Below are positions 33,844-42,974 of a stretch of DNA of 64,000 bases, one piece after another (position 1 is the first letter of the stretch; each line of letters begins with the position of its first letter). Location: positions 2,294,001 through 2,358,000 of the forward strand of contig NZ_JAWQJT010000001.1 of the NCBI RefSeq assembly GCF_033441515.1, read 5' to 3'. Below the pieces are notes generated by a model, which worked only from the letters and a program-made list of their open reading frames with translations, ran no database searches and had not been told where the DNA came from. Source of the stretch: Amycolatopsis solani (GTDB taxonomy: Bacteria > Actinomycetota > Actinomycetes > Mycobacteriales > Pseudonocardiaceae). Position numbers and translations under genes: made by a program.

Positions 33844-34931
33844 CAGCCCTCCAGGGGGATCGCGGCCGAAACGACCGTGCCGTGGCCGGGCTCGGACTCG
33901 ACGGTCAGCCGGCCACCGAGCTGCTGAGCCCGGACCCGCATGGCGGGCAGCCCGTGCCCCCGGTCGCCTTCGGGCGCTCGCTCGACGAACCCCCGCCCGT
34001 CGTCGGCGACGTCCAGCACGACCTGGTCGTCGAGGTAGGTGAGGGTGAGCACGACGCTGCCCGCTTCGGCGTGCTCACGCGCGTTGGCCAGCGCGCCCTG
34101 CGCGATCCGGACCACAGTGGACTGGACGCGCTCGGGCAGCGGCCGCTCGTCGCCGTCGATGCGGACGTCCACCGGCAGCCCGGCCCGCCCGGCCACCGCG
34201 CGCAACGCCTCTTCGAGCGTCGCGTCGGCGAGGTCGGCGGGCGCGAGGTCCTGCACGAGCCGTCGCGCTTCCGACAGGTTCCCCGCGCCGACGCGCTGCG
34301 CGGCCCGCAGGTGCTCGCGAGCCAGCTCGGGCCGGTCCCAGTCCTGGTCGGCGGCCTGCAGCAGCATCGACTGGCTGGACAGGCCCTGCGCGAGGGCGTC
34401 GTGGAGCTCGCGGGACACGCGGTGGCGTTCGGCGAGCACGCCCGCGCGGCGCTCGGAATCGCGCAGCCGCTCGGCTTGCCGTCGCATGAAGGTGATCACC
34501 GCGGCGGTGACCGCGGCGATGGCGATCGGCACGATGGTCAGGTTCGGGTCGAAGCCGTCGGCCAGCCGGTTCTGCGACACGACGACCAGCGCCGTGATCA
34601 CCCCGACGAGGGCGAGGGCCGGCCCGGTCGGCAGCGTGCGCAGGCCGGTGACCAGCAGCGGGATCGCCGACCACGCGAAGCTCGGGGCGAGCACCACCAG
34701 GACGACCCAGAGCGCCAGGACGACGGTCAGCCAGAGCAGGTGCCGCCCGGCGAGCAGGCCGGCGCCGTACGCGACGAGCAGTGCCGCGGTGAACCCGATC
34801 ACCCACGGCTGCAGGGGCGTGCCTTCGTGGCGGGTCAGGAACCGCACCGCGGACGCGAGCACCAGCAGGAGGAACGCCGAGTGCATGACCGCGGCGAGCC
34901 ACCGCGTGTCGGCGTCTGCCATGCCTTCCAT
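33843..34931 (-). CDS. Membrane sensor histidine kinase (HisKA_3), SenS-like
   Basis: A 362-residue kinase. Five hydrophobic helices occupy about residues 10-150 (LLLVLASAVRF, WVIGFTAALLVAYGAGLL, LLWLTVVLALWVVLVVLAP, ALALVGVITALVVV, IVPIAIAAVTAAVITF). A HisKA_3 dimerisation helix follows with phospho-acceptor His177 (RVSRELHDALAQGLSSQ), then an HATPase domain (NAREHAEAGSV, VADDGRGF, GHGLPAMRVRAQQLGG). SenS of Streptomyces also has five membrane helices and is modulated by the haem-binding HbpS. ATG 34931 has GGAGGG. The divergent neighbour at 35087 encodes the HbpS-like partner. Confidence 0.87.
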   Translation of the reverse strand: MEGMADADTRWLAAVMHSAFLLLVLASAVRFLTRHEGTPLQPWVIGFTAALLVAYGAGLLAGRHLLWLTVVLALWVVLVVLAPSFAWSAIPLLVTGLRTLPTGPALALVGVITALVVVSQNRLADGFDPNLTIVPIAIAAVTAAVITFMRRQAERLRDSERRAGVLAERHRVSRELHDALAQGLSSQSMLLQAADQDWDRPELAREHLRAAQRVGAGNLSEARRLVQDLAPADLADATLEEALRAVAGRAGLPVDVRIDGDERPLPERVQSTVVRIAQGALANAREHAEAGSVVLTLTYLDDQVVLDVADDGRGFVERAPEGDRGHGLPAMRVRAQQLGGRLTVESEPGHGTVVSAAIPLEG

Positions 34932-34984
34932 AGTGGTCCCTCCGCTCTCCAGCACCAGCGTCGGCCGGCGGGAACGCCCCCGCA

Positions 34985-35000
34985 TCAGCCGATCGGCTGA
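34985..35000. promoter_or_regulatory. 16-bp palindrome in the sensor-kinase / HbpS-like divergent promoter
   Basis: TCAGCCGATCGGCTGA is a perfect 16-bp palindrome in the 155-bp region between the divergent genes, a candidate site for the SenR-like regulator. Confidence 0.5.
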
Positions 35001-35086
35001 CCCCGGTGTCGGCCGGGCCGCCGACGAGAACCGCCTGGTCGCGGGCTGATGCTGGAGCCATCGAACCCCGATCCGAGGAGCAGACC

Positions 35087-35602
35087 ATGATCTCGACCCG
35101 CACCCGCATCGCCGCCGCCGTCGCCGGACTCGCCGCGGTCGGCGCCACCACCGCCGGCGCCGTCTCGGCCACCGCGGCCCCGGCCGGGACCAAGAACGTC
35201 GTCCAGACCTCGCACCTGTCGATCGCGGCGGCGTCGAAGGCCGCCCAGGCCGCGCTGGACGCCGCCACCAAGGCCGGCCAGCACGTGTCGGTCGCCGTCG
35301 TGGACCGCGACGGCAACACCGTGCTGACCCTGCGCGGCGACGGCGCGGGCCCGCAGTCCTACAGCTCGGCGCAGCAGAAGGCGTTCACGGCGGTCTCGTG
35401 GAACGCGAAGACGTCCGAGCTGGTCGGGCGCCTCCAGCAGGCCCCGACGCTGAAGGACATCGAGGGCACGCTGTTCCTGGCCGGCGCGGTCCCGGTGACC
35501 GCCGGCACCACCCCGATCGCCGCGGTCGGCGTCGCCGGTGCGCCCTCCGGCGCGCAGGACGAGGCGTTCGCCCAGGCCGGCGTGGACGCGCTCGGCAAGT
35601 GA
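35087..35602 (+). CDS. Secreted GlcG/HbpS-like (DUF336) haem-binding-type protein
   Basis: A 171-residue exported protein. A signal peptide covers about the first 31 residues (RTRIAAAVAGLAAVGATTAGAVSATAAPA). The DUF336/HbpS fold follows: LSIAAASKAAQAALDAATKAGQHVSVAVVDRDGNTVLTLRGDGA, the SYSSAQQKAFTAVSWN helix and the AAVGVAGAPSGAQDEAFAQAGVDAL end. HbpS binds haem outside the cell, stores iron under oxidative stress and tunes the SenS kinase. The adjacent divergent two-component genes support that role. ATG 35087 follows CGAGGAG. Individual haem ligands cannot be assigned from sequence alone. Confidence 0.88.
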   Translation: MISTRTRIAAAVAGLAAVGATTAGAVSATAAPAGTKNVVQTSHLSIAAASKAAQAALDAATKAGQHVSVAVVDRDGNTVLTLRGDGAGPQSYSSAQQKAFTAVSWNAKTSELVGRLQQAPTLKDIEGTLFLAGAVPVTAGTTPIAAVGVAGAPSGAQDEAFAQAGVDALGK

Positions 35603-35616
35603 CTAGCGTGGCTCCC

Positions 35617-36822
35617 ATGTGGATCCGAGACGTCCGCCCCTGGGGCGGCGAGCGCAGCGACGTCGAGCTGACCGGCGACCGGATCGCGGCGGTCCGCCCG
35701 CACGACCCGGCGCCGGTGCCCGGTGCGGTCGAAGGCCGGGGCCGCCTGCTGTTCCCGGCGTTCAGCGACGTCCACGTGCACCTCGACTCGACGCGGATCG
35801 GGCTGCCGTTCCGGCCGCACACCGGCGGTCCGGGTGTCTGGGCGATGATGACGAACGACCGGGAGAACTGGCGCACGGCCGAAGTCCCGCTGCCCGAGCG
35901 CGTGGCCGGCACGCTCGAGCGGATGATCGCCAACGGCACCACGCGGGTGCGCAGCTACGCGCAGGTCGACGTCGACTGCGGGCTGGAGAAGCTCGACGCC
36001 GTGCTGGCCGCCCGTGAGCGGTTCGCGAGCCAGGCCGAGGTGCACGTCATGGCGTTCGCGCAGGCGGGCATCCTGCGGGAGCCGGGCACCTTGGACGTCC
36101 TCGACGCGGCGATGCGCTCCGGCGCGACGGTGATCGGCGGCATCGATCCGTGCACTGTGGACCGTGATCCCAAGGGCCACCTGGACGCGGTCTTCGGCCT
36201 GGCCGAGAAGCACCAGGCGGAGATCGACATCCACCTGCACGAGCCGGGCCACCTCGGCCTGTTCTCCACGGACCTGGTGCTCGAGCGCGTCCGGGCGCTC
36301 GACATGCGGGGCAAGGTCACGATGTCCCACGCGTACGACCTCGGCTCGATCTCCGAGTCGGTGAGCCGCCGGGTGATCGACGACTTCGCCGCCCTCGACA
36401 TCGCGATGACCACGGTGGCGCCGTCCGCGGCCGGTCAGCTGTCCCTTGTGGACCTCGTGGCCGCCGGTGTCCGGATCGGGCTCGGCGAGGACGGCCAGCG
36501 TGATTACTGGAGCCCGTACGGCAACTGCGATCTGCTGGACCGGACGTGGCAGCTGGCGTTCACCCGCGGGTTCCGCCGCGACGCCGACATCGAGCTGGCG
36601 CTGGCGGTCGCGACGATGGGCGGCGCGTCGATCATGAGCCACGACGTCCCGCGCTTGGCCGGCGTGGACGACCGGCCGGGCTTGGCCGCCGGCGACCGCG
36701 CGGACCTGGTGCTCGTCGACGGCGAAACCCCGGCCAGCGCGGTGATGGACCGCGGCCGCGACCGGACGGTGCTGCACGACGGCGTCGTGGTGGCCGACGG
36801 TCTCGAGGTGCTCAAGCCCTGA
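35617..36822 (+). CDS. Metal-dependent amidohydrolase, cytosine-deaminase-like
   Basis: A 401-residue protein of the amidohydrolase TIM-barrel superfamily. DVHVHLD is the first metal motif (HxH), DIHLHEPG the third-strand His region, MSHAYD the fourth, and GEDGQRDYW holds the catalytic Asp. A small beta domain formed by both ends closes the barrel (LLFPAFSD..., VLVDGETPASAVMDRGRDRTVLHDG). The pattern is closest to cytosine deaminase and related N-heterocycle deaminases. ATG 35617 is used, but the GTG three codons upstream is possible. It lies 14 bp after the HbpS-like gene, perhaps by read-through. The 3' end overlaps the convergent LysR gene by 11 bp. Confidence 0.85.
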   Translation: MWIRDVRPWGGERSDVELTGDRIAAVRPHDPAPVPGAVEGRGRLLFPAFSDVHVHLDSTRIGLPFRPHTGGPGVWAMMTNDRENWRTAEVPLPERVAGTLERMIANGTTRVRSYAQVDVDCGLEKLDAVLAARERFASQAEVHVMAFAQAGILREPGTLDVLDAAMRSGATVIGGIDPCTVDRDPKGHLDAVFGLAEKHQAEIDIHLHEPGHLGLFSTDLVLERVRALDMRGKVTMSHAYDLGSISESVSRRVIDDFAALDIAMTTVAPSAAGQLSLVDLVAAGVRIGLGEDGQRDYWSPYGNCDLLDRTWQLAFTRGFRRDADIELALAVATMGGASIMSHDVPRLAGVDDRPGLAAGDRADLVLVDGETPASAVMDRGRDRTVLHDGVVVADGLEVLKP

Positions 36823-37651
36823 CACGGGCGAGCAGGGCGGCGACGTTCGGCTTCTGCTCGTCCCGCTTGCGCCAGGTCATGGTGACGGCGGTCGTCGCCC
36901 CGGCGAGGGGGACGGCGACCGCGCCACCGTGGCCGGCGAGCGCGGGCACGAGCCCGCACCCCATCCCGGCGGCCACGCACCGCCCGAGCGCGGCGATGCT
37001 GCCGACCTCGGTTTCGATGACGGGCCCGTCGAGCCGGTCGAGCATTTCCCGGAAGCCGCACCCCTGGGGCGTGGCGAGGAAACCCACCCCGCGAAGGTCG
37101 GCGGGGGTCAGGGTTTCCTTGTCCGCCAGGGAATGTCCGGGCGGGACGAGGACGACGAGGGGTTCTTCCCCGAGGCTTTCGCTCGCGAACGCCGGGTCGG
37201 CCGGTGGGGCGCCGAAGGTGAAGCAGACGTCCACTTCGGACTGCCGCACGGCCCGGTACAGCTCGCCGCGGCCACCCTCGGTCAGCGTCAGCCGCACGCG
37301 CGGCCACTTGGCCCGGTATTCGCTGAGGATCTCCGGGATCCACTGCGCACAAAGGGTTTCCAGCGCGCCGATGGTCAGCTCTCCTTCGGGCTCGCCGCGG
37401 TTTTCCTCGACGGCGGCCTTGGCTTCTTCGGCCAGGGAAAGCATCCGGTCGGCGTACCCGAGGAGCCGTTCCCCGGCGGCCGTGAGCCGGAGCTGCCGCC
37501 CGCGGTCGAACAGCTTCGACCCGAGTTCCGCCTCCAGCGCCTGGATCTGCTCGGTGACGCTGGACTGCGCGTAGTGCAGTTCCCCGGCGGCGCGGGTGAA
37601 GTTGAGCGTCCGCGCGACCACGCGGAAGGTGCGCAGGTGGCGCAGTTCCAT
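36812..37651 (-). CDS. LysR-family transcriptional regulator
   Basis: A 279-residue regulator. The LysR helix-turn-helix is ELRHLRTFRVVARTLNFTRAAGELHYAQSSVTEQIQALEAELGSKLFDR. The effector domain includes GELTIGALETLCAQWIPEIL, and GCGLVPALAG is the late motif. ATG 37651 gives the canonical start with GGGGGA upstream; the ATG at 37663 is in frame but less well placed. It is divergent from an MFS exporter 83 bp away, a common LysR-efflux arrangement, so it probably controls that exporter in response to an exported compound. Confidence 0.9.
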   Translation of the reverse strand: MELRHLRTFRVVARTLNFTRAAGELHYAQSSVTEQIQALEAELGSKLFDRGRQLRLTAAGERLLGYADRMLSLAEEAKAAVEENRGEPEGELTIGALETLCAQWIPEILSEYRAKWPRVRLTLTEGGRGELYRAVRQSEVDVCFTFGAPPADPAFASESLGEEPLVVLVPPGHSLADKETLTPADLRGVGFLATPQGCGFREMLDRLDGPVIETEVGSIAALGRCVAAGMGCGLVPALAGHGGAVAVPLAGATTAVTMTWRKRDEQKPNVAALLARVRA

Positions 37652-37734
37652 GGCATCCCCCATCGGCGTTCCCGATGCCCCCCATCGTAACTCCCTGCTT
37701 CCACCGGTGTCACCGAGCGTCCAGGCTTCGAGGT

Positions 37735-38997
37735 GTGCCAAGACTCCTCACCGGCCTTTCGCTGGGCTACTTCCTGGTCATGCTGGACACGACGATCGTG
37801 ACGGTCGCGCTCCCGTCGTTGTCGCCATCGCTGGCGGACCAGCAATGGATTTCGAACGGCTACACGCTGACGTTCGCGGCGTTCTTGCTGACGGCGGGCG
37901 CGTGGTCCGACCGGTTCGGTGCCCGCCGGGTGTTCTTCACCGGCTTGGTCGCTTTCGCTGTGCTGTCAGGGTTGTCCGCTGCCGCGTCTCCGTCCTTTTT
38001 GATCGCTCTCCGCGCACTGCTGGGTGTGGCCGGGGCCTTGCTGGTCCCGTCCTCGCTGTCCTTGATCGCGACGGCTTACCCGGTGCCTTCGGCGCGCGCC
38101 AAGGCGATGGGGGTGTGGGCGGCGGTGAGCGGCACGGGCCTGGTCGCGGGCCCGCTGCTGGGCGGCGTGCTGACGGAGGCGTTCGGCTGGCGCGCGATCT
38201 TCGCGGTCAACGTCCCGGTGGCGCTGATCGCACTGGCGCTGTCCCGCTCCGCGCCGTCGGCGCCGCCCAAGCCGCGCCGGCTGGACGTGGTCAGCCAGCT
38301 GTCGGCGATAGTCGCTTTGTCGACACTGACGTATGCCCTGGCCGAAACCGCTTTCTGGGCTCTGCTCCCCGCGGCAGCGGCGGCGCTGGTGTTCCTCCGG
38401 GCCCAACGCCGTCCGGGCGCGATGCTCCCACGACGTCTCGTGTCCTGGGGCCTGCTGGCGGGCGCCATCGTGAACTTCGGGCTGTCGGGTGTCCTGTTCG
38501 TCCTGTCGCTGTACTTCCAGCAAACCCGCGGCTACGCCCCGTCGGCCACGGGTTTGGCCTTCCTTCCGCTCACCATCCCGACGGCGTTCAACCCGATCTT
38601 CACCGGCCGCCTGGTCGCCCGCGTCGGGCCGCGTTTCCCCGCGGTGGCGGGCTTTTCCCTGATGACACTGGGAACGCTGCTGCAGGCGTTCGCGCCGGCG
38701 CTTTCGGTACCGGCACTGGCATCGCTGGGGTTCGGCGTCTCGCTGGCGATCCCGTCCCTGCTGACCGCGGTGGTCGGCTCGGCCCCGCCGGAGCTGTCGG
38801 GAATCGCGGGTGGCGCGCTGAACGCGGCCCGCCAGACGGGCGCGGTCCTGGGCGTTGCCGTCCTCGGCGTACTGGCCTCCGGAATGTCAACGGCTTTCGC
38901 GTTGACCGCCGCGGCTGTGATTTTGTCCGGCGGCGCTGTTTCCTGTTTCCTGTTCCTGCGTGAAACGGGAAACCCCTGGTCGGTAAAGGGCGCTTGA
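37735..38997 (+). CDS. MFS drug-efflux-type transporter (DHA2-like)
   Basis: A 420-residue protein with about twelve membrane helices. VMLDTTIVTVALPSL in the first helix is the motif D signature of the DHA2 drug:proton antiporters. DRFGARRVFFTG is motif A and ALRALLGVAGALLVPSSLSLI the helix-4 region. GTGLVAGPLLGGVLTEAFGWRAIFAVNVPVA includes motif C, characteristic of antiporters. Typical DHA2 members have 14 helices, so this is a shorter form. The start is GTG at 37735. It is probably regulated by the divergent LysR protein. Substrate is unknown. Confidence 0.9.
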   Translation: MPRLLTGLSLGYFLVMLDTTIVTVALPSLSPSLADQQWISNGYTLTFAAFLLTAGAWSDRFGARRVFFTGLVAFAVLSGLSAAASPSFLIALRALLGVAGALLVPSSLSLIATAYPVPSARAKAMGVWAAVSGTGLVAGPLLGGVLTEAFGWRAIFAVNVPVALIALALSRSAPSAPPKPRRLDVVSQLSAIVALSTLTYALAETAFWALLPAAAAALVFLRAQRRPGAMLPRRLVSWGLLAGAIVNFGLSGVLFVLSLYFQQTRGYAPSATGLAFLPLTIPTAFNPIFTGRLVARVGPRFPAVAGFSLMTLGTLLQAFAPALSVPALASLGFGVSLAIPSLLTAVVGSAPPELSGIAGGALNAARQTGAVLGVAVLGVLASGMSTAFALTAAAVILSGGAVSCFLFLRETGNPWSVKGA

Positions 38998-39070
38998 CGA
39001 ATCCTGGTTGCAGGGCCCGGAAATTACTCCGGAATCCCCTGAAAAAACCATTCCCGAGGAGGGATTCGTC

Positions 39071-39253
39071 ATGTCCTTGCCCAGAAAGCTGGCCAGAATC
39101 GGTGGCCCCGTGCTCGCGCTCTGCATCATCGCGGCGGCGCCGCTGATCGGCTCCGCCACGGCGTTCGCGGACGGCGACGACACCACACCGCCGCCGGTCA
39201 CCACGACCACGCCGCCCCCGGCCGGGACCAACGGCAACCCCTGGCACGGCTGA
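39071..39253 (+). CDS. Small secreted Thr/Pro-rich peptide
   Basis: A 60-residue protein. A signal peptide covers about residues 1-33 (RKLARIGGPVLALCIIAAAPLIGSATAFA). The mature part is only about 27 residues (DGDDTTPPPVTTTTPPPAGTNGN, then PWHG). GAGGAG precedes the ATG at 39071. No family is recognised. It sits convergent to a large AfsR-type regulator, separated by a strong hairpin, and 73 bp after the MFS gene. It could be a short cell-surface or signalling peptide; the function is unknown. Confidence 0.7.
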   Translation: MSLPRKLARIGGPVLALCIIAAAPLIGSATAFADGDDTTPPPVTTTTPPPAGTNGNPWHG

Positions 39254-39259
39254 CGCGCA

Positions 39260-39292
39260 CCGGGCCGGCCGGGCCGGGGGCGGCCGGCCCGG
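39260..39292. terminator. Two-way GC-rich terminator hairpin
   Basis: An 11-bp perfect stem (CCGGGCCGGCC with GGCCGGCCCGG) and 11-nt loop between the convergent small-peptide and AfsR-type genes. Confidence 0.7.
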
Positions 39293-39300
39293 ACCGCGGT

Positions 39301-42192
39301 TCACCGCGTGGCGCAGGCGCATTCCCAAGCCGCGCGCTCTTCGCGCAGTTCTTCGGCGGCGGGCAAACCGAGTTCGGTGAACGCGGCCACAGCGGCGTCC
39401 CAGTGCGTGACGGCGTCGTCGTGCGCACCCATCGCGTGCAGTGTTTCCGCGACGCGCCGGTGCGCGCGGGCCTCGTAAGTCCGGTTCCCGTCGCCGGCGG
39501 CGAGGTCCAAGGCGGCCCGTCCGGCGGTGAGCGCGTCCCGGTGCGCGCCCCGGGCGAGCGCCGTCGCGCTGCGGTCGAGGTAGAGCTGCGTGCGCAGGTC
39601 GGCGTCCGGCACGTTGGCCGCCACCTCTTTGGCCTTGTCGTGGTAGCGCACGGCTTCGGCGAACTTCCCGCGCTGGCGGTGCACGTTGCCGATGTTGTTC
39701 AGCGCGTAGGCCTCGACGCAGTGGTCGCCGACTTCGGCGGCGTGGGCGTGCGCTTCCGTGTAGCTGCGCAGCGCTTCGGCGAGCAAGCCGAGGTTCTCCT
39801 GCACCGAACCGAGGTTGTTGAGCGCGTGCGCCACGCCTTGGACGTGGCCGATCTCCCGCAGCATCCGCGCCGCGGCTTCGTGCTGGCCCAGCGCGACTTC
39901 GAGGTTGCCGTGCAGTTCGTTGAGGTAGCCGAGCATGCTCAGCGCGTGGGCTTCGCCCCGCCGGTCTTCGCTCAGCTCGTACTTCTCCAGCGCGGCCTCG
40001 AGGTGGGCGATCGCCTGCTCGTGCTTGCCCAGCTCCATGGTGGGGATCGCGAGCGCGCACAGCGTCGCCGCTTCGCCCCGCGCGTCCCCGAGGCGGTGCC
40101 ACTTCGGCAGCGCCTGGGCGGCGAGCTCGAGGGCCTCGGCGAGCCGTCCGCGCCGGTCGTTCGCGGTCGCCAGCCGGAGCAGCACGTGCGCCTGACCGTA
40201 GTCGTTGCCCGGGTCGGCCGACACGGTCCGCCAGGCGAGCTCGAGCGTGCCGATCCAGTCCTCGAACTGGTTGGTCGTGTTGAAGTAGCGCCACAGCAGC
40301 ACGGCGAGGCGCCAGGTGTGTTCGGGCAGGTCGTGCCGGGCGGCGTAGTGGATCGCGGCCACGAGGTTGTCCCGCTCCGCGGCGATCCACCGCAGGCCGG
40401 CGGCTTCGTCCGCGAAAGCCGGCGTGACCGGGCAGGACCGGTCCGACGCCGGCAGCTGGGCCCGGTCGAACGGGTAGGCGGCGCCGACCGCGGCCGCGAG
40501 CGTGACCAGGTAGAAGTCGAGCAGCCGCAGCAAAGCCTGCCGGGGCGCCGGCTCGACGGCGGCGTACTCCTTGAGCGGGTCCAGCATCTGGTACCGCTCG
40601 GGCGCCGCCTCCTCGAGCAGGCTGACTTCGTGCAGGTCGTCGAGCAGCCGCCGGGCGTCGGCGACGTCGCACCCGGCCAGCGCCGCACCGCCGACGACGT
40701 CGACGTCCGGCCCGGGCAGGCCGCCGAGCAGCCGGAACATGGCGCGCTGCGGCTCGCCGAGCTGCTGGTAGGACACCCGGACGGCGGCGATGCCGTCGTC
40801 CTCGCCCCAGGGCCCGTCCTGTTCGAGCAGGTGGAGCAGGTGGTCCAGCGGCCACCGGTCGTGGCGCCGGAACAGCGCCGCCGCCACCCGGATAGGCATC
40901 GGCAGGAACCCGCACCGCTTGACGATCAACGCGACTTCGGCCGCCCGCCCGCGCACCCGCGACGCGTCGGTCAGGGCGAGGAACAGCTCGGCGGCCTCCT
41001 CCGGCGGCAACGGCGACAGCCGCACCGGCTCGCCGGTGTCGCCCATCCGCCGGCTGGTGACGATGGCGAGGCAGCCGCCGTCTTCGGGCAGCAGCGGGCG
41101 GATCTGCTCGGCCGAGGCGGCGTTGTCCAGGACGACCAGCGTGCGCGTGCCCCAGAGCGTGGTCTGGTAGAGCGTGACCTTCCGGCCGACGGTGGCCGGG
41201 ATCTGCTCGGCCGGCACGCCGAGCTCGAGCAGCAGCTCGGTGAGCGCGTCGCCGACGCTGGTTTCGGGCACGCCGGGGGTGAACCCGTTGAGCCGGGCCA
41301 GGAGCTGGCCGTCCGGGAACCGGTCGCGCAGCCGGTGCGCGGCTTCGATGGCGAGTCCGGTCTTGCCGACGCCGGGTGCGCCGCTGAGCCAGACCGCACC
41401 CCGCCCGGCCACGGCGGCCGTCTCGATCTTGGCGAGCTCCCCGGCCCGCCCGGTGAACGCACCGGGCCGCGACGGCAGCGAGCTCGGCGGATCGCCGTGT
41501 TCGGCGCGCGCGGCGAGGTTGCGCAGCACGGGACCGGGCTCCATCCGCAGTTCGGCGAGGGCGGCGCGGGTGCCTTCGAACACGCGCAGCGCCCCGACCT
41601 GGTCACCCCCGGCGAGCAGGGCGCGCATGAGCAGTCCGGCGTGCTTCTGGCTGGCCGGATCGGTCCGGACGAGCGGCCGCAGCCGGTCGCGCGCCGAGCG
41701 GTGGTCACCGGTGCCCAGCTCCAGCTCGGCGAGGTCACCCACGGCGTCGGAGAGGCTTTCCTCGGGGAACGCGACCTCCGGCCCGCCGACGCGGTCGATG
41801 TCGATGTCCTCGAGGAACCGCCCCCGCCACAACCCGACGGCCTCCCGCAGCAGCTCGACCTTCCGGCGCGGGTCGTCGGTCCGCCCGGTTTCGGCACGCA
41901 GCCGGTCGAACCGGGCGGTGTCGAGCTGGTCCTCGCCGACGCGCAGGAGGTAGCCGGTCGGGGTGGTCTCGATGCCGACGCCGAGGTCGCGCAACCGCTT
42001 GACGTAGCTGCGCACCAGCGTGGGTTTGGTTTCCCGGCCGGTCCAGACGATCTCGGCGAGGCGGGCGCTCGACACCGGCTTGTTGGCGTTCAGGAGCAGC
42101 ACGACGAGGACGAACCGCTGCTGCTGGTCACCCAGCGGCACCGGCACGCCGTCGTGCCACGCCTCGAGCGGGCCGAGCATCCGGAACTCCAC
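39301..42192 (-). CDS. AfsR/SARP-family regulator with NB-ARC and TPR domains
   Basis: A 963-residue protein. Residues 1-85 are an OmpR-type winged helix and about 90-235 the bacterial transcriptional activation domain (FDRLRAETGR...LRVFEGTRAALAELRMEPGP). From about 245 an NB-ARC ATPase follows, with P-loop GAPGVGKTGL at 271-280 and Walker B TLVVLDNAAS. From about 640 there are tandem TPRs (ALNNLGSVQENLGLLAEALRSYTEAH and similar). AfsR-like proteins activate secondary-metabolism or differentiation genes in response to ATP and protein signals. The start is GTG at 42192 with GGGGAGG. Direct GCTGTC repeats 11 bp apart lie just upstream. Confidence 0.93.
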   Translation of the reverse strand: MEFRMLGPLEAWHDGVPVPLGDQQQRFVLVVLLLNANKPVSSARLAEIVWTGRETKPTLVRSYVKRLRDLGVGIETTPTGYLLRVGEDQLDTARFDRLRAETGRTDDPRRKVELLREAVGLWRGRFLEDIDIDRVGGPEVAFPEESLSDAVGDLAELELGTGDHRSARDRLRPLVRTDPASQKHAGLLMRALLAGGDQVGALRVFEGTRAALAELRMEPGPVLRNLAARAEHGDPPSSLPSRPGAFTGRAGELAKIETAAVAGRGAVWLSGAPGVGKTGLAIEAAHRLRDRFPDGQLLARLNGFTPGVPETSVGDALTELLLELGVPAEQIPATVGRKVTLYQTTLWGTRTLVVLDNAASAEQIRPLLPEDGGCLAIVTSRRMGDTGEPVRLSPLPPEEAAELFLALTDASRVRGRAAEVALIVKRCGFLPMPIRVAAALFRRHDRWPLDHLLHLLEQDGPWGEDDGIAAVRVSYQQLGEPQRAMFRLLGGLPGPDVDVVGGAALAGCDVADARRLLDDLHEVSLLEEAAPERYQMLDPLKEYAAVEPAPRQALLRLLDFYLVTLAAAVGAAYPFDRAQLPASDRSCPVTPAFADEAAGLRWIAAERDNLVAAIHYAARHDLPEHTWRLAVLLWRYFNTTNQFEDWIGTLELAWRTVSADPGNDYGQAHVLLRLATANDRRGRLAEALELAAQALPKWHRLGDARGEAATLCALAIPTMELGKHEQAIAHLEAALEKYELSEDRRGEAHALSMLGYLNELHGNLEVALGQHEAAARMLREIGHVQGVAHALNNLGSVQENLGLLAEALRSYTEAHAHAAEVGDHCVEAYALNNIGNVHRQRGKFAEAVRYHDKAKEVAANVPDADLRTQLYLDRSATALARGAHRDALTAGRAALDLAAGDGNRTYEARAHRRVAETLHAMGAHDDAVTHWDAAVAAFTELGLPAAEELREERAAWECACATR

Positions 42193-42340
42193 GCGGCCTC
42201 CCCGCTGTCAGCTTGCTGTCCTCTTTTGACATCGCGCAATCGGCCGTCAGGGTTTCGAAAATCCGCATTTCTTCCACGTTCGATACACGCGCGCTTGTCA
42301 AGCTCTGCCCGGTCGAATCAGGGGTGAAGGAGAAACGGGT

Positions 42341-42934
42341 ATGGGGTCCGACGTGTTGCCGTGTTACGTGGCGTGCGACATCTCGCTGTCGATGGCCGAC
42401 CACATCGACGAGCTGAACGCCGGCCTGCGCGAGTTCCGCGGCGCGGTCCACGCGTCGCTGCTGGATCGGGTGCTCTGCAGCATGATCGGCTTCGGCGCCG
42501 AGCCTGCCCTGGTCCAGCGCCTGCTGCCGATGGACGCCTTGGCCGAGCTGCCCACCCCCGGGGCGTCCGCGGGCACCGACTTCGGCCCGGTGTTCACGTT
42601 CCTGCGCACGGCGATCGAGGCGGACGTCCGCGCCCTGGCGGCGCACCGCCTGCTGGTGCACCGCCCGTTGGTGTTCTTCCTGTCCGACGGCCAGCCGACC
42701 GACCCGGTGACCTGGCCGTCGGCCTTCTCTTCGCTGGTCGATCCCGCGTGGGCCGACCGCCCCCGAATGGTGGCGTTCGGCGTGGGCGACGCGGACGAAG
42801 AGGCGTTGAGCCGCATCGGCACGTTCCGTTGCTACCTGAGCCGCGACGGCATCCGCCTGGGCACGGCCCTGATCGCCTCGGTGATGCACGTTCTGTCCAC
42901 TTCTCGTCCACCGGCCGGCCGCACGCTGTCCTGA
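42341..42934 (+). CDS. vWA-domain protein (TerY-like)
   Basis: A 197-residue single-domain von Willebrand A protein. CDISLSMADHIDELNAGLREF carries the MIDAS D-x-S-x-S motif, SAGTDFGPVF the second MIDAS Thr region and VFFLSDGQPTDP the third Asp. Short proteins like this resemble TerY, which appears in chemical-stress and phage-conflict gene sets. Here no kinase, PP2C or MoxR gene is adjacent. GAAGGAGAAA precedes the ATG. The next gene starts 40 bp later on the same strand, so the two probably act together. Confidence 0.85.
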   Translation: MGSDVLPCYVACDISLSMADHIDELNAGLREFRGAVHASLLDRVLCSMIGFGAEPALVQRLLPMDALAELPTPGASAGTDFGPVFTFLRTAIEADVRALAAHRLLVHRPLVFFLSDGQPTDPVTWPSAFSSLVDPAWADRPRMVAFGVGDADEEALSRIGTFRCYLSRDGIRLGTALIASVMHVLSTSRPPAGRTLS

Positions 42935-42974
42935 AGGGGGTGACGGCCCATGGAGACGCACTGAAGGAGAGCCG

